Assembly (NCBI GenBank): GCA_947471745.1 | Contig: CANJKZ010000011.1 | Coordinates: forward strand, 1,798,001 to 1,862,000 | DNA from: Closterium sp. Naga37s-1 | Taxonomy: Eukaryota > Streptophyta > Zygnematophyceae > Desmidiales > Closteriaceae | Length of the DNA: 64,000 nt | Direction: 5' to 3' | Shown: piece after piece, positions 54,827-64,000 of the stretch | Numbering within the stretch: the first letter of the stretch is position 1 | Layout of the letters: each line of letters starts with the position of its first letter | Program-made: the position numbers and the translations under genes | Notes under the pieces: generated by a model | Seen by the model: only the letters and a program-made list of their open reading frames with translations | What the model was told of the DNA's origin: nothing | The model's database searches: none

Positions 54827-56010
54827 GTGGCCATACGAGTATGTCCTGGCCTGGAGACGGGTGTCTCCTATCCCCTCATAACAACACCTTTCCGCTTCCT
54901 CCTTCATGGTAGCGCAGGAACCTTAGTTTTTCCCTGCTGCTGTTCTCCTCCGTCAGATCCAGCAGCTTCCTTGGTGCTACCACTAGTCTCCACATCATCT
55001 CCTCCACCAGCAGGTGCCTCCTGCACCTTCTCTCGATCACCACCCTCTGCAGCTGCCTCTTCTCCCTCCTCCCACACACTAGGAGTCAGGTCCAGCTGCA
55101 TGGTGATCTGCTCCATCTGCTGGGACACCTTAGTCTCCGGCTGTTTCTTCCAGCCCCAATACATCATGCCCTCAACAACTTCACATCCCTGCTGTCAAAC
55201 AACACACCCTTGGATGGTTCCCATAGCAGCCATCCCTTGCTCTCAGCAGCCAGCCCCAAATGCACACACCAGATTGCACTCGCCCCCAACTTACTTCGAT
55301 ACTTTTTGGGGACGTGGGCGACAGCCATAAAACCGAAAACCCTCAGCATGTCCACCGGCGGCTTCCTCCCAAGCCACCTCTCCAACGGCACCCACAAGTC
55401 ATCACCAACCTTAGTGAGCACCCTGTTCCTAGCCATGGTAGCGTGCCGGACAGCATGGGGCCACATCGAATTTCCCACCCCTGATTCTATGAGCAGCGCC
55501 CTAGCTGTCTCTAGAATGGTCCGATGTGCCCGTTCTGCTACACTGTTGGACTGCGGGGTGTAAGCTGTGCTCAGCTCCCTCTGAATGCCCTGCTTCTTGA
55601 GCCAGGCCATCATCTCAGCTCCAAGGAACTCACCACCCCGGTCTGTCCTAATCCGCTTCACCACACACTCCGCTTGCTTCTCCACGAATGGCAGCCAATC
55701 TTCCCGTATCATGAAGGCGGCGTGGTCCTTTTGCTTCAGCGGATACGCCCACATGAGTCTGCTCCAATCATCCACAATGGTTAGGAAATACCGCTCCCAC
55801 TTGTGCCCTTGCACCGGCAGCGGCCCCACCAAGTCCATGTGAACCAGCTCCAGAGGCTTCTTGCTCCTGCCAGTCACGCTATGAAAGGGGAAACGAGCGA
55901 ATTTTGAGAGCAAACAGATTTCACAGTTGTCAGCGGGTGGCTGTCCGTTCAGCTTCAAACCCATCACGGCTCCATCCTTCTCTAGCTGTTTCAACAAGGG
56001 CATTGCCATA
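54827..56010 (-). pseudogene. pol: Family A IN and linker, minus strand
   Basis: Minus-strand piece from the preintegrase end (AMPLLKQLEKDGAV at 56009) through IN (HMDLVGPL, RTDRGGEF, NSVAERAHR; DDE kept) to the linker (TSGSTKEAAGSDGGEQQ). A 1-bp loss near 55180 shifts frame. TAG at 54868-54870 replaces the Trp of RGWETP, the same nonsense change as at 23925 and 34276. It is an inverted partner of the integrase at 54.17-54.76 kb. It is cut at 56010 by a clean LTR start. Confidence 0.88.
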
Positions 56011-56790
56011 TGTTGGGTGCAAATTCACATTGCACGACATCCTGCCGTCTGTTTGTACGATTATGCGTGTGCGAATGCATTTGGGTGTGAATGGAACGTT
56101 CGTGAGTTTGTTTGCTTTCGCAATTTTCGCTTGATGCATTTGCACGTACTCGCGCAATGTGCGCTTCGGCACAACTTTCTACACGCTATGAACAGTGCAA
56201 GCAGAAAGGACGAGCTCGCAAAGGAACCCAAGATGGAAGCTTTGCAGTTTGGTTTAATTGATTGCGCAGATTCAGTTCTATCCAACTCGAAATTGTACTG
56301 TTTTGTTTGGTTGACTATAGTGTAGCAGGGCAGGTACTATAGGGGTACAATTTAGGTGAAGGTTGGATGTTGTTTGTCTGTATCTGCATGCTACAGGGCC
56401 AGGGGAAACCAGCGGAACCAGCATTTGGCTGGTTGGGCAAAGACAAAAACAGGTTCTGTTTTTAGGACCTGAACCTGGTTGTTGTTTTCCCAGGGTGGAA
56501 AAACAGAACCAGAGGTTGTTTACCAACCTACCACCTGCTGTTTTGTCAAGCCAGATTGGTTCTGTTGCTTGGAATTATTTGGGATCATCCCTGGTTGTTC
56601 CCAGGTTGATTCCCAAGGTCCTTGCTAGCTAGAACTATATATTCCTTCTCTGTTTGTACCTGAATATATTCAATTTGATTCAAGCAAATTCCTTCCTTGC
56701 TGGGATTTCGTATCCACGCGGTTCGAGGGAAGAATACTACCGAGTCAACGCTAGTACGCTAGCACTTCAATGCTAGGCCAACGCTGTCCT
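56011..56790 (+). mobile_element. Partial family A LTR, plus strand, right edge of the family A block
   Basis: Begins with the exact LTR start TGTTGGGTGC and runs 780 bp, past the TATA box (near 56635), to CCAACGCTGTCC. There it is replaced by unrelated sequence. The last 310 bp or so of the LTR are missing. Confidence 0.88.
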
Positions 56791-57180
56791 CATAGGAGGA
56801 TGGGCAAAGGCAGATTAGGCAGATTAGTAGTCATCTCGACACAGCTAGGTCAACACAGAATACTACCATCTCGACGTTGGTAGTCAAGCTGCAGCAGCAG
56901 CGTGCACCCGCCACCAGTGGTTGCGGACGGCAGACGCACGGCAGCTGCAGCAACAGCTGCAGTGAATGGCGTACGGCAGCTGCTCCTGGCGCACGGCTGC
57001 TACTCCTGACGGCTCACGGCTGGTGGCGTATGGCTGCTGCATTCCCGCGGCTGCACCTAGCTGCGGACGCAGCACCTGCAGGATTGACGGTTGGCCTCCT
57101 GGCACACGGCTTTCTCCTTCCTGTCGAGGTGAGAATGCTTAGTTGAACCTGTCAATTTCACCCATGTTACCCTGTTACTC

Positions 57181-57294
57181 AGTGCTGCTCCTCATGACCA
57201 TGTGCTACTCCTCGTGACCCTGTGCTGCTCCTCATGACCCTGTGTTGCTCCTCGTGACCCTGTGCTGCTCCATGCTACCCTGTCCTGCTCCCCC
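57181..57294. repeat. 20-bp minisatellite
   Basis: Five to six units of TGTGCTGCTCCTCATGACCC type, period 20 bp, with single-base variants. Confidence 0.9.
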
Positions 57295-57340
57295 TATACT
57301 AGGTGACGCCCGGAGGCAGCTGCAACTGGTACGCAAGCAC

Positions 57341-57507
57341 CTGGCGGCTGCTTCTACTCCTAGCGGCTGCTTCTGCTCCTGCAACTGCTTCTGCTCCTGG
57401 CGGCTGCTTCTACTCCTGGCGGCTACTTCTGCTACTGGCGGCTGCTTCTGCACCTGGCGGCTGCTTCTGCTCCTGGCGGCTGCTTCTGCACCTGGCGGCT
57501 GCTTCAG
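57341..57507. repeat. 19-bp minisatellite
   Basis: About nine units of CGGCTGCTTCTGCTCCTGG type, period 19 bp with one 18-bp unit. Repeat starts include 57345, 57364, 57401, 57420, 57439, 57458, 57477 and 57496. Confidence 0.9.
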
Positions 57508-57517
57508 CAAACGTCTG

Positions 57518-57668
57518 CCAGCAGCACCACCTGACTGCTGGCAGCAGCATCACCTGGACGCTTGCAGCAGCATCACCTGGTCGCCGGCAGCAGCATCACC
57601 TGGTCGCCGGCAGCAGCATCACCTGGTCGCCTGCAGCAGCATCACCTGGTCGCCTGCAGCAGCTCCCC
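57518..57668. repeat. 23-bp minisatellite
   Basis: Six to seven units of GCAGCAGCATCACCTGGTCG plus three bases, period 23 bp, starting at 57541, 57564, 57587, 57610, 57633 and 57656. Confidence 0.9.
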
Positions 57669-58193
57669 CTGACGCCATGCAGCACTTGAAGGCCTGCAGC
57701 ACCTGGCCTGCAGCAGCTCCCCCTGATGCGCTGGCCGCTTGCACCCGGTGCAACACCAGCAGCGAGTGGCAGCAGTATCAGCAGCACCTGCATCACGTTG
57801 GTGAGCAGCATCAGTGGCACCTGTCTCCAGCTGTCTCCCCCTGCCTCACATAGGAATCATGTTTTTGTATTTACTAGGACTGTGTCAGCTTCTTGTGATT
57901 CCCTCTGTCTGTTTGCCTTTTGTCTTGGACAATTGTCTTGATTCATGCTGTCATGTTTCTTATCCCCCTGAAACCAGCAGGCATTTGAAGTATTCGGGAA
58001 CGTCTGCTGGAGTTGGCGAATGGTTGTGATCGAGCAGCAGCAGCGACTGTCCAACATAATATTTTATGGCTGCTCTTGTCACTGATTGCAGTAGGTCTCT
58101 TCATGATGCATATGTGTTGACTCTTGTGATGACGAAAATGAAAGATGGTCTTGAAATCACATCCCAAGTTGTTGTACCCCAAGATGCTCCACA

Positions 58194-58213
58194 CCCCACT
58201 CCCCCTCTCACTC
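58194..58213 (-). other. Family C polypurine tract
   Basis: Minus strand GAGTGAGAGGGGGAGTGGGG directly before TGTGGAGC, the presumed 3' LTR start. Confidence 0.75.
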
Positions 58214-58282
58214 GTGTGGTTGTAGTTATGCACATGCGTGAGCACACATACAGCACCAAACACATAAGTGAGATGTGTGGAG

Positions 58283-60221
58283 CTACGGGATGCCTCGGTG
58301 TCCATCGCCCCTTAAGAAGCCCGAACACGTAAGTGCAGCTCCAGCGCCTTCAATCTGTCGACTTGTTGCAGGCGGTGGTCTAGGCGGAATTGGTTGGAGA
58401 CCGCACAAGAGGCTGCAGGTGAGATGTTGCTTTGCGGTGATGGGCTTGGTGAGGTAATCAGCTGCTTGCTGTGCTGTCGGGTAGTACTCCGGCCACACCA
58501 TCGCGAACTGCCTTCCGCGTCCAATGGTTACTGAACTCCATGTGTTTTGTGCGTTGACTCATCTGCTCCCCTGTTGCAAGCGCAACTGCGCTTTGGTTGT
58601 CCTCAAAAAGGACTGTGGGTTCTTGCTGTGGGAAACCGAGGTTGTCAAACAAGCGTCGAAGGTATGTTGCTTCTCTTGCCCCTTCGAACATTGCAATGTA
58701 TTCCGCTTCAGCTGTGGACGTGGCAATGACAGTTTGTCGCTTAATCCTCCAACTAACAGCAGCTCCTCCCAAGGTAAACACGTAGCCTCCAATCGAGTGA
58801 CACCCTACTTCGTTCGCATAGTCCGAGTCCGTGTATCCCCGGAGCACCAAGTCCCCTCCTCCATAGACCAGCCCCACGTCCGAAGTGTTCTGTAAGTATT
58901 TGAACACCCTTTGGATTCCAAGCACTGTTGCTGCTGCTGGCTTGCTTGCTTGTCTGGCCAGCACATGTGTTGCATAGGTTATGTCCGGCCTCCTTGCTGT
59001 TGAGATGTATAGCAATGTCCCCACTTGTTTCAGCACCAATTGACTGTCAATCTTGTCTGGTGGTTCTCCTTGTGGTCCAGGTTCCTTGGTGATTGGCGTC
59101 CTGACTGCGGAGCGACTGCCTTCCATCCCGAAGGTCGCCAAAGCCTGTGAGATGTACTTTGTGAGTCCAAGCGAGATCGAGTCGTTGTCAGCAGCGACGT
59201 TGAGCCCCAAAAACTGCGTCATGGTCTTGCTAATGGTCAAGGTAAAGTTCAGCTTCATGCGTTGAATCACAGCTTCAATGCCTCCGTCGTCATGAGACTG
59301 GATGAGGATGTTGTCAACGTAGGTGAGTAGCCACACCATGTCCTGTCCTTCTCTTTTCCAGATAAATAAGGACGGGTCAGATTCGGATTGCACCATGTCC
59401 AGCTCTAACAAGACACCCCGTAAGTGCTGATGCCACAAACGTGGTGCTTGTTTCAGTCCATACACACTTCTTTTGAGTTTCCAGACTTTGTCTTTGTCCC
59501 GCCTTGGTTCTAGTGGTCTCACGTATACGTCCCGGTCGATTGGAGCATACAGGAATGCATTGGAGATGTCCAGTTGCACCACCTTCCGCTTCGTAGCAGA
59601 TGCAATAGCAACGAACATGCGAGAGGTAGGTCCTTGGCTGACCGGTGCATACGTCTCATCGTATGTTCCACATGTCTGTCCGCATCCCTTGACCACCCAG
59701 CGCGCTTTGAACCCCGCTCATCTCGTTTCACCCTTAAGACGACTCCTTCCGTCAGTACCGGCGTTCCTTTTGGTACGTCCGCTCTGTCCACCACTTCGTA
59801 TGCTTTCAGCTCATCGAATTTGGCCAATTTTGCATCCACAGCGGCTTGCCAAAGAGGTGCGTACGGGTCTTTTGTCGTGTCCGTGAGCGTTTTGGGCTCC
59901 TTGTACGTCAAGTCCACCATGGGGATGCCGGTTGCTGCACATCCTAGCAGGTGTTGCTGCAAGTTGGGAAGGTTGTTGAACGCTTGTGTTGCCCGTTGTT
60001 TCCCAGACAGCACGTCCAGTCCTATCATGCCGTCCGTCCCTTGTCCTTCTCCTCCAAGCACAATCACCGTTGGGTTGAAGTGAACCCGTCGTAGAGTTCC
60101 GTCGTGAGCTGCCAGCTCGATTCCATCAGGTGGGTAGGCAAAGTCATAGAGATGACTTGCCTCATTCTCCGTGTCATTACTTTCAGGAACTTCAGGAACG
60201 GAGACGCCTGCTGGAGGTAAA
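58283..60221 (-). pseudogene. pol: Family C RT and RNase H
   Basis: The RT N-terminus lies in one frame (60067-59700; VDAKLAKFDELKAYEVV, GVVLRVKRDERG). A frameshift near 59700 leads into a 412-codon frame (59696-58458) with QLDISNAFLYAPIDRDVYV, SVYGLKQAPRLWHQHL and the RNase H YTDSDYANE, STAEAEYIAMF and EDNQSAVALA motifs. The catalytic box is YVDN (Asn codon 59310-59312) where YVDD is expected. A second frameshift near 58480 separates the ADYLTKPI tail, which ends at 58283. The sequence is clearly different from families A and B. RT activity is unlikely. Confidence 0.9.
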
Positions 60222-62100
60222 TCACTTGCTGCAGCCTTTCTCTTGTTTCGGCTGCGTCATCAATGGGTGAGTCCTCTTGAGTTGCGTCAACTTCCTGTCC
60301 TCGTGTGGTTGAGGTGTCCGTGGGCTATGTAGGCGATGGTGGGTATGCGGGAAAGGAGTCAAACTCTGAGCCAAAGCCTTCTCCATCTGAAGTCCAGCCG
60401 TCAATGTGCGGTGAGACTTCTTCCAAGTAGCGTTGGCGTTCGAGTACCGATTCAGCGTCCGGTAACATGAGGTCATCAAAGAAGCGAGCTGAGCGTGTGT
60501 CCGTGTCAACGTTGTTTGCCAAGTCCCGCACGATACATGCCTTTCGTGAGTTAGAGAGGCCGAGAAACAGCCTGCCCGGCCTCGCTGCTCAAATTTCCCG
60601 AAGCTGCCTTGGGTAGGGAGATAGTAGCACATGCAGCCAAAGGTCCTTGCCATTGAGACATCTGCCGCCTTTCCCGTCATCATGAAGTACAGTGAGTGTG
60701 CCGATGGGTTGCTGCTGCAGCTGATGCGGTTGTGTAGCCATGCTGCATATTCCAACGCATAAGGCCAGAACTTAGAGGAAAGGCTGGCCCCAGTGGTCAT
60801 TGCGCGCACTCGGTCCATGGGTGTGCGGTTAACCCGTTCGGCGACCCCATTCTGCTGTGGCGTGTGTGGTAAGGACGTTTGGTGATTGATGGCGTGAGAG
60901 CTCAGGTAATCCGTGAAAGCATTTGCGATATACTCCCCCCCGTTGTCAGTGCGCAAGGCAGCCAGCGGCTTCGTGGGCAACTTGGTCTTCATCTCGCGAT
61001 GCCATGCCGAGAAAATAGCTGTCATATCGGATCGGCGAGCCAACGGCGCCACCCACATGTAGTTGATGTAGTCATCCTTGAGCGTCAGCACGTAGCGAAG
61101 TGAAGGGTGAGCGTCACCCAAGTCCATGATGTCGCTATGCACAAGCTCCAAAGGTCGAGTTGTGCGCTTGTCACCACCTGTGGTAAATGGGGCTTTGCTC
61201 ATCTTCCCTCGAAGACATGAGTCACACGGGGGTTTGAGGGGGGGGTTTGTCTTGTCGGATATGGAGAGTCCTTCGACATCTCCATTGCGAAATGTTGCGT
61301 CCATGGATGTGTATGATGGGTGACCCAAGCGCTTGTGGGCCATGCGGTATGTGATAGATGGATGTGCAGACTGCACATTCAGCCCTCCAAGACCAGGTTC
61401 ATTCGAAGCTTCATTCGGATGATCATGACCAGATTCATGGGCAGATGTAAGTGCAGGCTCATATTGCACCATGAGCACACCATGCATGATCATCCCAACC
61501 CCAATGATCACATGCTCATCTCCAGCTGCCATTGTGATTTCAATGTGTCCATCATCACGAGTGCGAATCCGAGCTCCCTTCTTGTGCAGTTGGCAATAGG
61601 AGAGCAAATTGGACCTCAATCCGGGGACATAGAGCACGTCAGTGAAGCGTACGATTATTTCATCAGGTGCCATTTCTCGAATTGTTCCCGCCATCGAGCC
61701 CAACAGGTGGCTCCCGTCAGCAAGCTCCACGTAAACAGGTTCGTTCAGCTCCTCTAGACCCTCAAACCAATCCTTTTCTGAAGTCATGTGTTGGCTGCAT
61801 CCGCTGTCCAGCAACCACATCGACCCTCCGGCTGATGGTAACGTTGCTTGTGACGATCGAACCGTTGCAACGCATGTAACGATTTGTTTGTTGTCTCCCC
61901 CGCCTGCCCCTTGCTGTTTTGTCGCTTGGTTGTCACGTTTCGGGCTTTCACTCCTTCGAGGCGAGGACGAACGGCTACTCCAAGTGCGCTGGTTTGTTCT
62001 CCCTCTGTTTTATGGTTCCCAACCTGGTGGTGACCAACCCGGAGGCGCCTTGGGACACTTGTAGAACGGGTGGCCAGATTCCTTGCAGTACCAACACACA
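60222..62100 (-). pseudogene. pol: Family C zinc knuckle, protease and integrase
   Basis: The frame carries the gag zinc knuckle CWYCKESGHPFYKC (62055-62096), then TAA at 62010-62012. It is then open to 60222. The protease motif is LLDSGCSQHMT at about 61810. The HHCC site is AHKRLGH...CDSCLRGK. The integrase has HSDIMDLG, RTDNGGEY and NGVAERVNR, with 35 residues between the second Asp and the Glu. A frameshift near 60560 leaves the IN-RT linker (ARFFDDLMLPDAE) in another frame at 60325-60531. SQHMT is the usual Copia protease form and differs from the WTMTP of family A. Confidence 0.9.
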
Positions 62101-63720
62101 AGGTTTGACCACCCTCCTTTTCCTTCGTTGCCTTTGAATTTGTCCCCAACCATCGCATGCTGCCCTCCCTTTCCTTCGTTGTCTCGGTCCTCTCCTTTGA
62201 TGGTGAAGTATCTCCACGTGCTTGACCAGCCATGCGGGGAGGACGTTAGACACGGTTGGTCTTGCTAATGAGGTCTTGGTAACGTTGTTCCTGAATCATC
62301 ATTCGCTGTAGTGTGTAGCTGTCCGAGATGTCGTGTAGCATTGCCGAATGCCTTAGCTCCTCCCGATAATCAGATTTAAGGTGAATAAATCTTCATCCAC
62401 CATTTTGCCCGCCATTGCCAACTTGTCACGAATTGCAGTTTCTCGGTTGATGTATTCCTCCACTCTTTCTTGACTCCCCATCTTCAGGCTGTCCAATTGC
62501 CTTTGGAGAGATGACTCTGCCACCGAATCCTTTGCCTGGTAAGTCTCCATCAGGTACTCCCATGCTTCGAATGCCGGACTGTATGACTCTTGGAACACGT
62601 CCAGTTGCAGCTGAATCGTTGCGCTCACTCTATGTAGCAGCACCCAAAAAGCCAGCGTAGCCCGTTGTGAGTAATCTACTTGCAGAACTTCCAGCCGTTC
62701 TATTGCATCTCGCAATTTTCCATTCGCCATTGTAACCGGGTATTGTAGTGTCACGAAAAACTCCCACAGATTTGTCACGCGTGCGTTCATGCGAAACCGA
62801 AGAGCCCACTCTCGGAAGTTAGTCCCGTCAAACGGGGTGGTTGCGAACGCTTTGTCCACTGCTGCTCCCACCATCTTGCGTGACAAGCTGTCATTGTCTT
62901 CTTCCGTGTACTCGCGTGGAGACGGGTCGAAAATCGTAGGCACGTTAGATGGTCGAGGTAGTTGTACCGTGCGTTGTGTGCCTTCACGTTCCACCACTTC
63001 CACTTGATCACGTCGCATAACACCACTTGATTGCATCCCGTGCCCCATGCGCCCCATGCTCCCTGCAGGTACAGCTTCCATTTGAGACCGTGGCGCACGA
63101 GGAGGTACGACGTTGTTGCCAAAAAGGTGAGATCTGCCCATCACGGGAACTCCAATGGGATGGGAGTTCGTAGCAAGGCGTCGTAGTGGGGGAGCACCAA
63201 TAGTTTAGAATTCGAATCCCACACCTTCCATGCCCACATAACTGCTTCGACCACTCCCTTCACCTATCTGTCCTCTCATGTTTCTTCCCATGCCGATCCC
63301 ATCACCATGCTCCATCACATTTGTTCCACTCCCGTACGCGTCCTCCCTCCCCGTTGCTTCCCTTTGCATGGTTGATTGAGGTTCGGGGTGGGAGCTCCCC
63401 TCTCCTTGGAAGGATGCATTCCTCCCTTGGGATGACTCTCCTCCTTGGGGTAAGCTTCCCTCTCCTTCACCTTCAACCCCTGCATCCATATTTAAAGCAT
63501 GGGTTTGGTTAGTACGCGGGTTGCTTGCATGTGACTGTTCCCGGAGGGACGGGTTGCTGAAATTTCGAACTTGGGCTGGCATGTTGAACTTTGCTCTTAA
63601 TGACGCTTGGAGTGTTGGTGGTGCCCTTGCAATCATGTTCTCCAGGTGCTCATGTTGAGCCATGATGACTTCTTCAAACGCCTCGTATCCAACATCGATT
63701 TCATCATCGAACCGCGCCAT
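62101..63720 (-). pseudogene. gag: Family C gag
   Basis: Starts MARFDDEIDVGYEAFEEVIM at 63720, about 110 bp inside the PBS. TAA at 63205-63207 interrupts an otherwise continuous frame. The second part (to 62353) has the gag core (TTPFDGTNFREWALRFRM, AFEAWEYLMETYQ, NRETAIRDKLAMAG), as in UBN2-type Copia gag. A frameshift near 62372 moves to YREELRHSAMLHD. A stop near 62249 and another shift near 62100 precede the zinc knuckle. Gag forms the virus-like particle and binds element RNA; this copy is broken at least four times. Confidence 0.87.
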
Positions 63721-63829
63721 GCCTTTAATCCAAATGTTGTCACTTGCTGTGCGAGTTTGCTAATATGTCTGTCCAATGTGAATGCTGATAAGGTTCTGAC
63801 CAAATTTCGGCAGCATGCCCCCTAGAGTC

Positions 63830-63841
63830 GCTCTGATACCA
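63830..63841 (-). other. Family C primer-binding site
   Basis: Minus strand TGGTATCAGAGC, directly adjoining the LTR end CCTAGCA. Same tRNA as family A. Confidence 0.9.
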
Positions 63842-64000
63842 TGCTAGGAAGGCATAGTGCCGTCGTAGCGGAAGCCTTGTTTGTAGAAGAGAATAGCAAG
63901 AAAACTTGGCAACTGAATGGATTGATTAAGAAATGACAGAGCATGGTATTTGTCCAAGCAGCTAACCCCCTCAGGATGCATTCATCCACACCAATAATGC
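63842..64000 (-). mobile_element. Family C 5' LTR, end only
   Basis: Last 159 bp of the LTR in the minus sense, ending CCTTCCTAGCA at 63842. The rest lies beyond the window. Confidence 0.8.

Larger units (their letters stand above)
56791..58192. other. Non-family-A segment with three minisatellites; identity unknown
   Basis: No coding domain is recognisable. 56880-57130 is rich in GCAGC/GCTGC. Three tandem arrays follow, then a plain stretch (57840-58192). Because the family C polypurine tract lies at 58194-58213 and the LTR start (TGTGGAGC on the minus strand) is at 58193, at least its right part should be the family C 3' LTR. I could not find the terminal 159 bp seen at 63842-64000 in it, so that LTR is truncated, interrupted or different. 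Confidence 0.5.
58193..64000 (-). mobile_element. Family C Copia element, span in the window
   Basis: Polypurine tract, RNase H, RT, IN, PR, gag, PBS and the 5' LTR end lie in the order expected for a minus-strand Copia element, with no foreign insertion between them. The 3' LTR boundary on the left is unresolved. Confidence 0.85.

Noticed and set aside
57181-57668. CRISPR-like regular repeats
   Set aside because: The repeats are directly tandem with no unique spacers, in a eukaryotic transposon setting.
57242-57853. 203-codon plus-strand open frame over the minisatellites
   Set aside because: The protein is low-complexity and created by the 19- and 23-bp repeats; no domain, and other frames there are open too.
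1-64000. The whole structure as an assembly artefact
   Set aside because: Not rejected outright, but not the preferred view: fragments differ by many private mutations and at least one insertion has a clean target duplication, so most of the mosaic is probably real. Individual near-identical blocks (4.7/10.7 kb, 30.4/35.9 kb) still need read support.

Overview
This window is almost wholly LTR-retrotransposon DNA. I found no host gene, rRNA gene or tRNA gene. Every primer-binding site is TGGTATCAGAGC, the complement of the 3' end of plant initiator-Met tRNA. With the Ty1/Copia domain order (gag, PR, IN, RT, RNase H) this points to a green plant or streptophyte alga; I cannot name the species. 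All polyproteins are broken, so the region looks like a repeat-rich, probably heterochromatic, graveyard.

Four families are visible. Family A makes up most of 1-56.79 kb. Its LTR is about 1.09 kb, starts TGTTGGGTGC and ends CCTTACAC(C/T)AACA, and it encodes a polyprotein of about 1,500 residues. Family B is a different, decayed Copia pol block present twice (4.69-7.16 and 10.68-13.11 kb) as part of a near-identical duplication. Family C is a third Copia element on the minus strand (58.19-64.0 kb), with its PBS and the end of its 5' LTR at the right edge. Family D is a 792-bp solo LTR (3678-4469) with a perfect 5-bp target duplication.

Layout: 1-4.7 kb, decayed A fragments with the D solo LTR; 4.7-13.9 kb, the two B blocks with A LTR and pol pieces; 13.1-19.6 kb, the most complete A element (minus); 19.6-22.1 kb, a tandem array of 684-bp LTR-derived units; 22.1-27.9 kb, a second near-complete A element (minus), ending in an LTR-LTR junction; 28.2-30.4 kb, plus-strand gag-pol; 30.4-43.7 kb, a patchwork of A pieces that repeatedly flips orientation and contains several fold-backs; 43.7-49.6 kb, an A element (minus) with an in-frame deletion of the RT core; 49.7-56.8 kb, more flipped A pieces; 56.8-58.2 kb, a minisatellite-bearing segment; 58.2-64 kb, family C.

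The most interesting signal is how family A is arranged. Many junctions join an exact LTR terminus to an internal A sequence, often in opposite orientation, and I could find no partner target-site duplication in the window. There are also a two-LTR-circle-like junction, a 684-bp LTR tandem array, several long inverted repeats, and LTR pairs that are not sisters. Self-integration and circle re-integration, followed by recombination, would explain this. So would ordinary nesting plus rearrangement, or assembly error, and reads spanning the junctions would separate these. The A LTR also carries an AC-element-like MYB site (ACCAACCTACC) about 105 bp upstream of a TATATA box.
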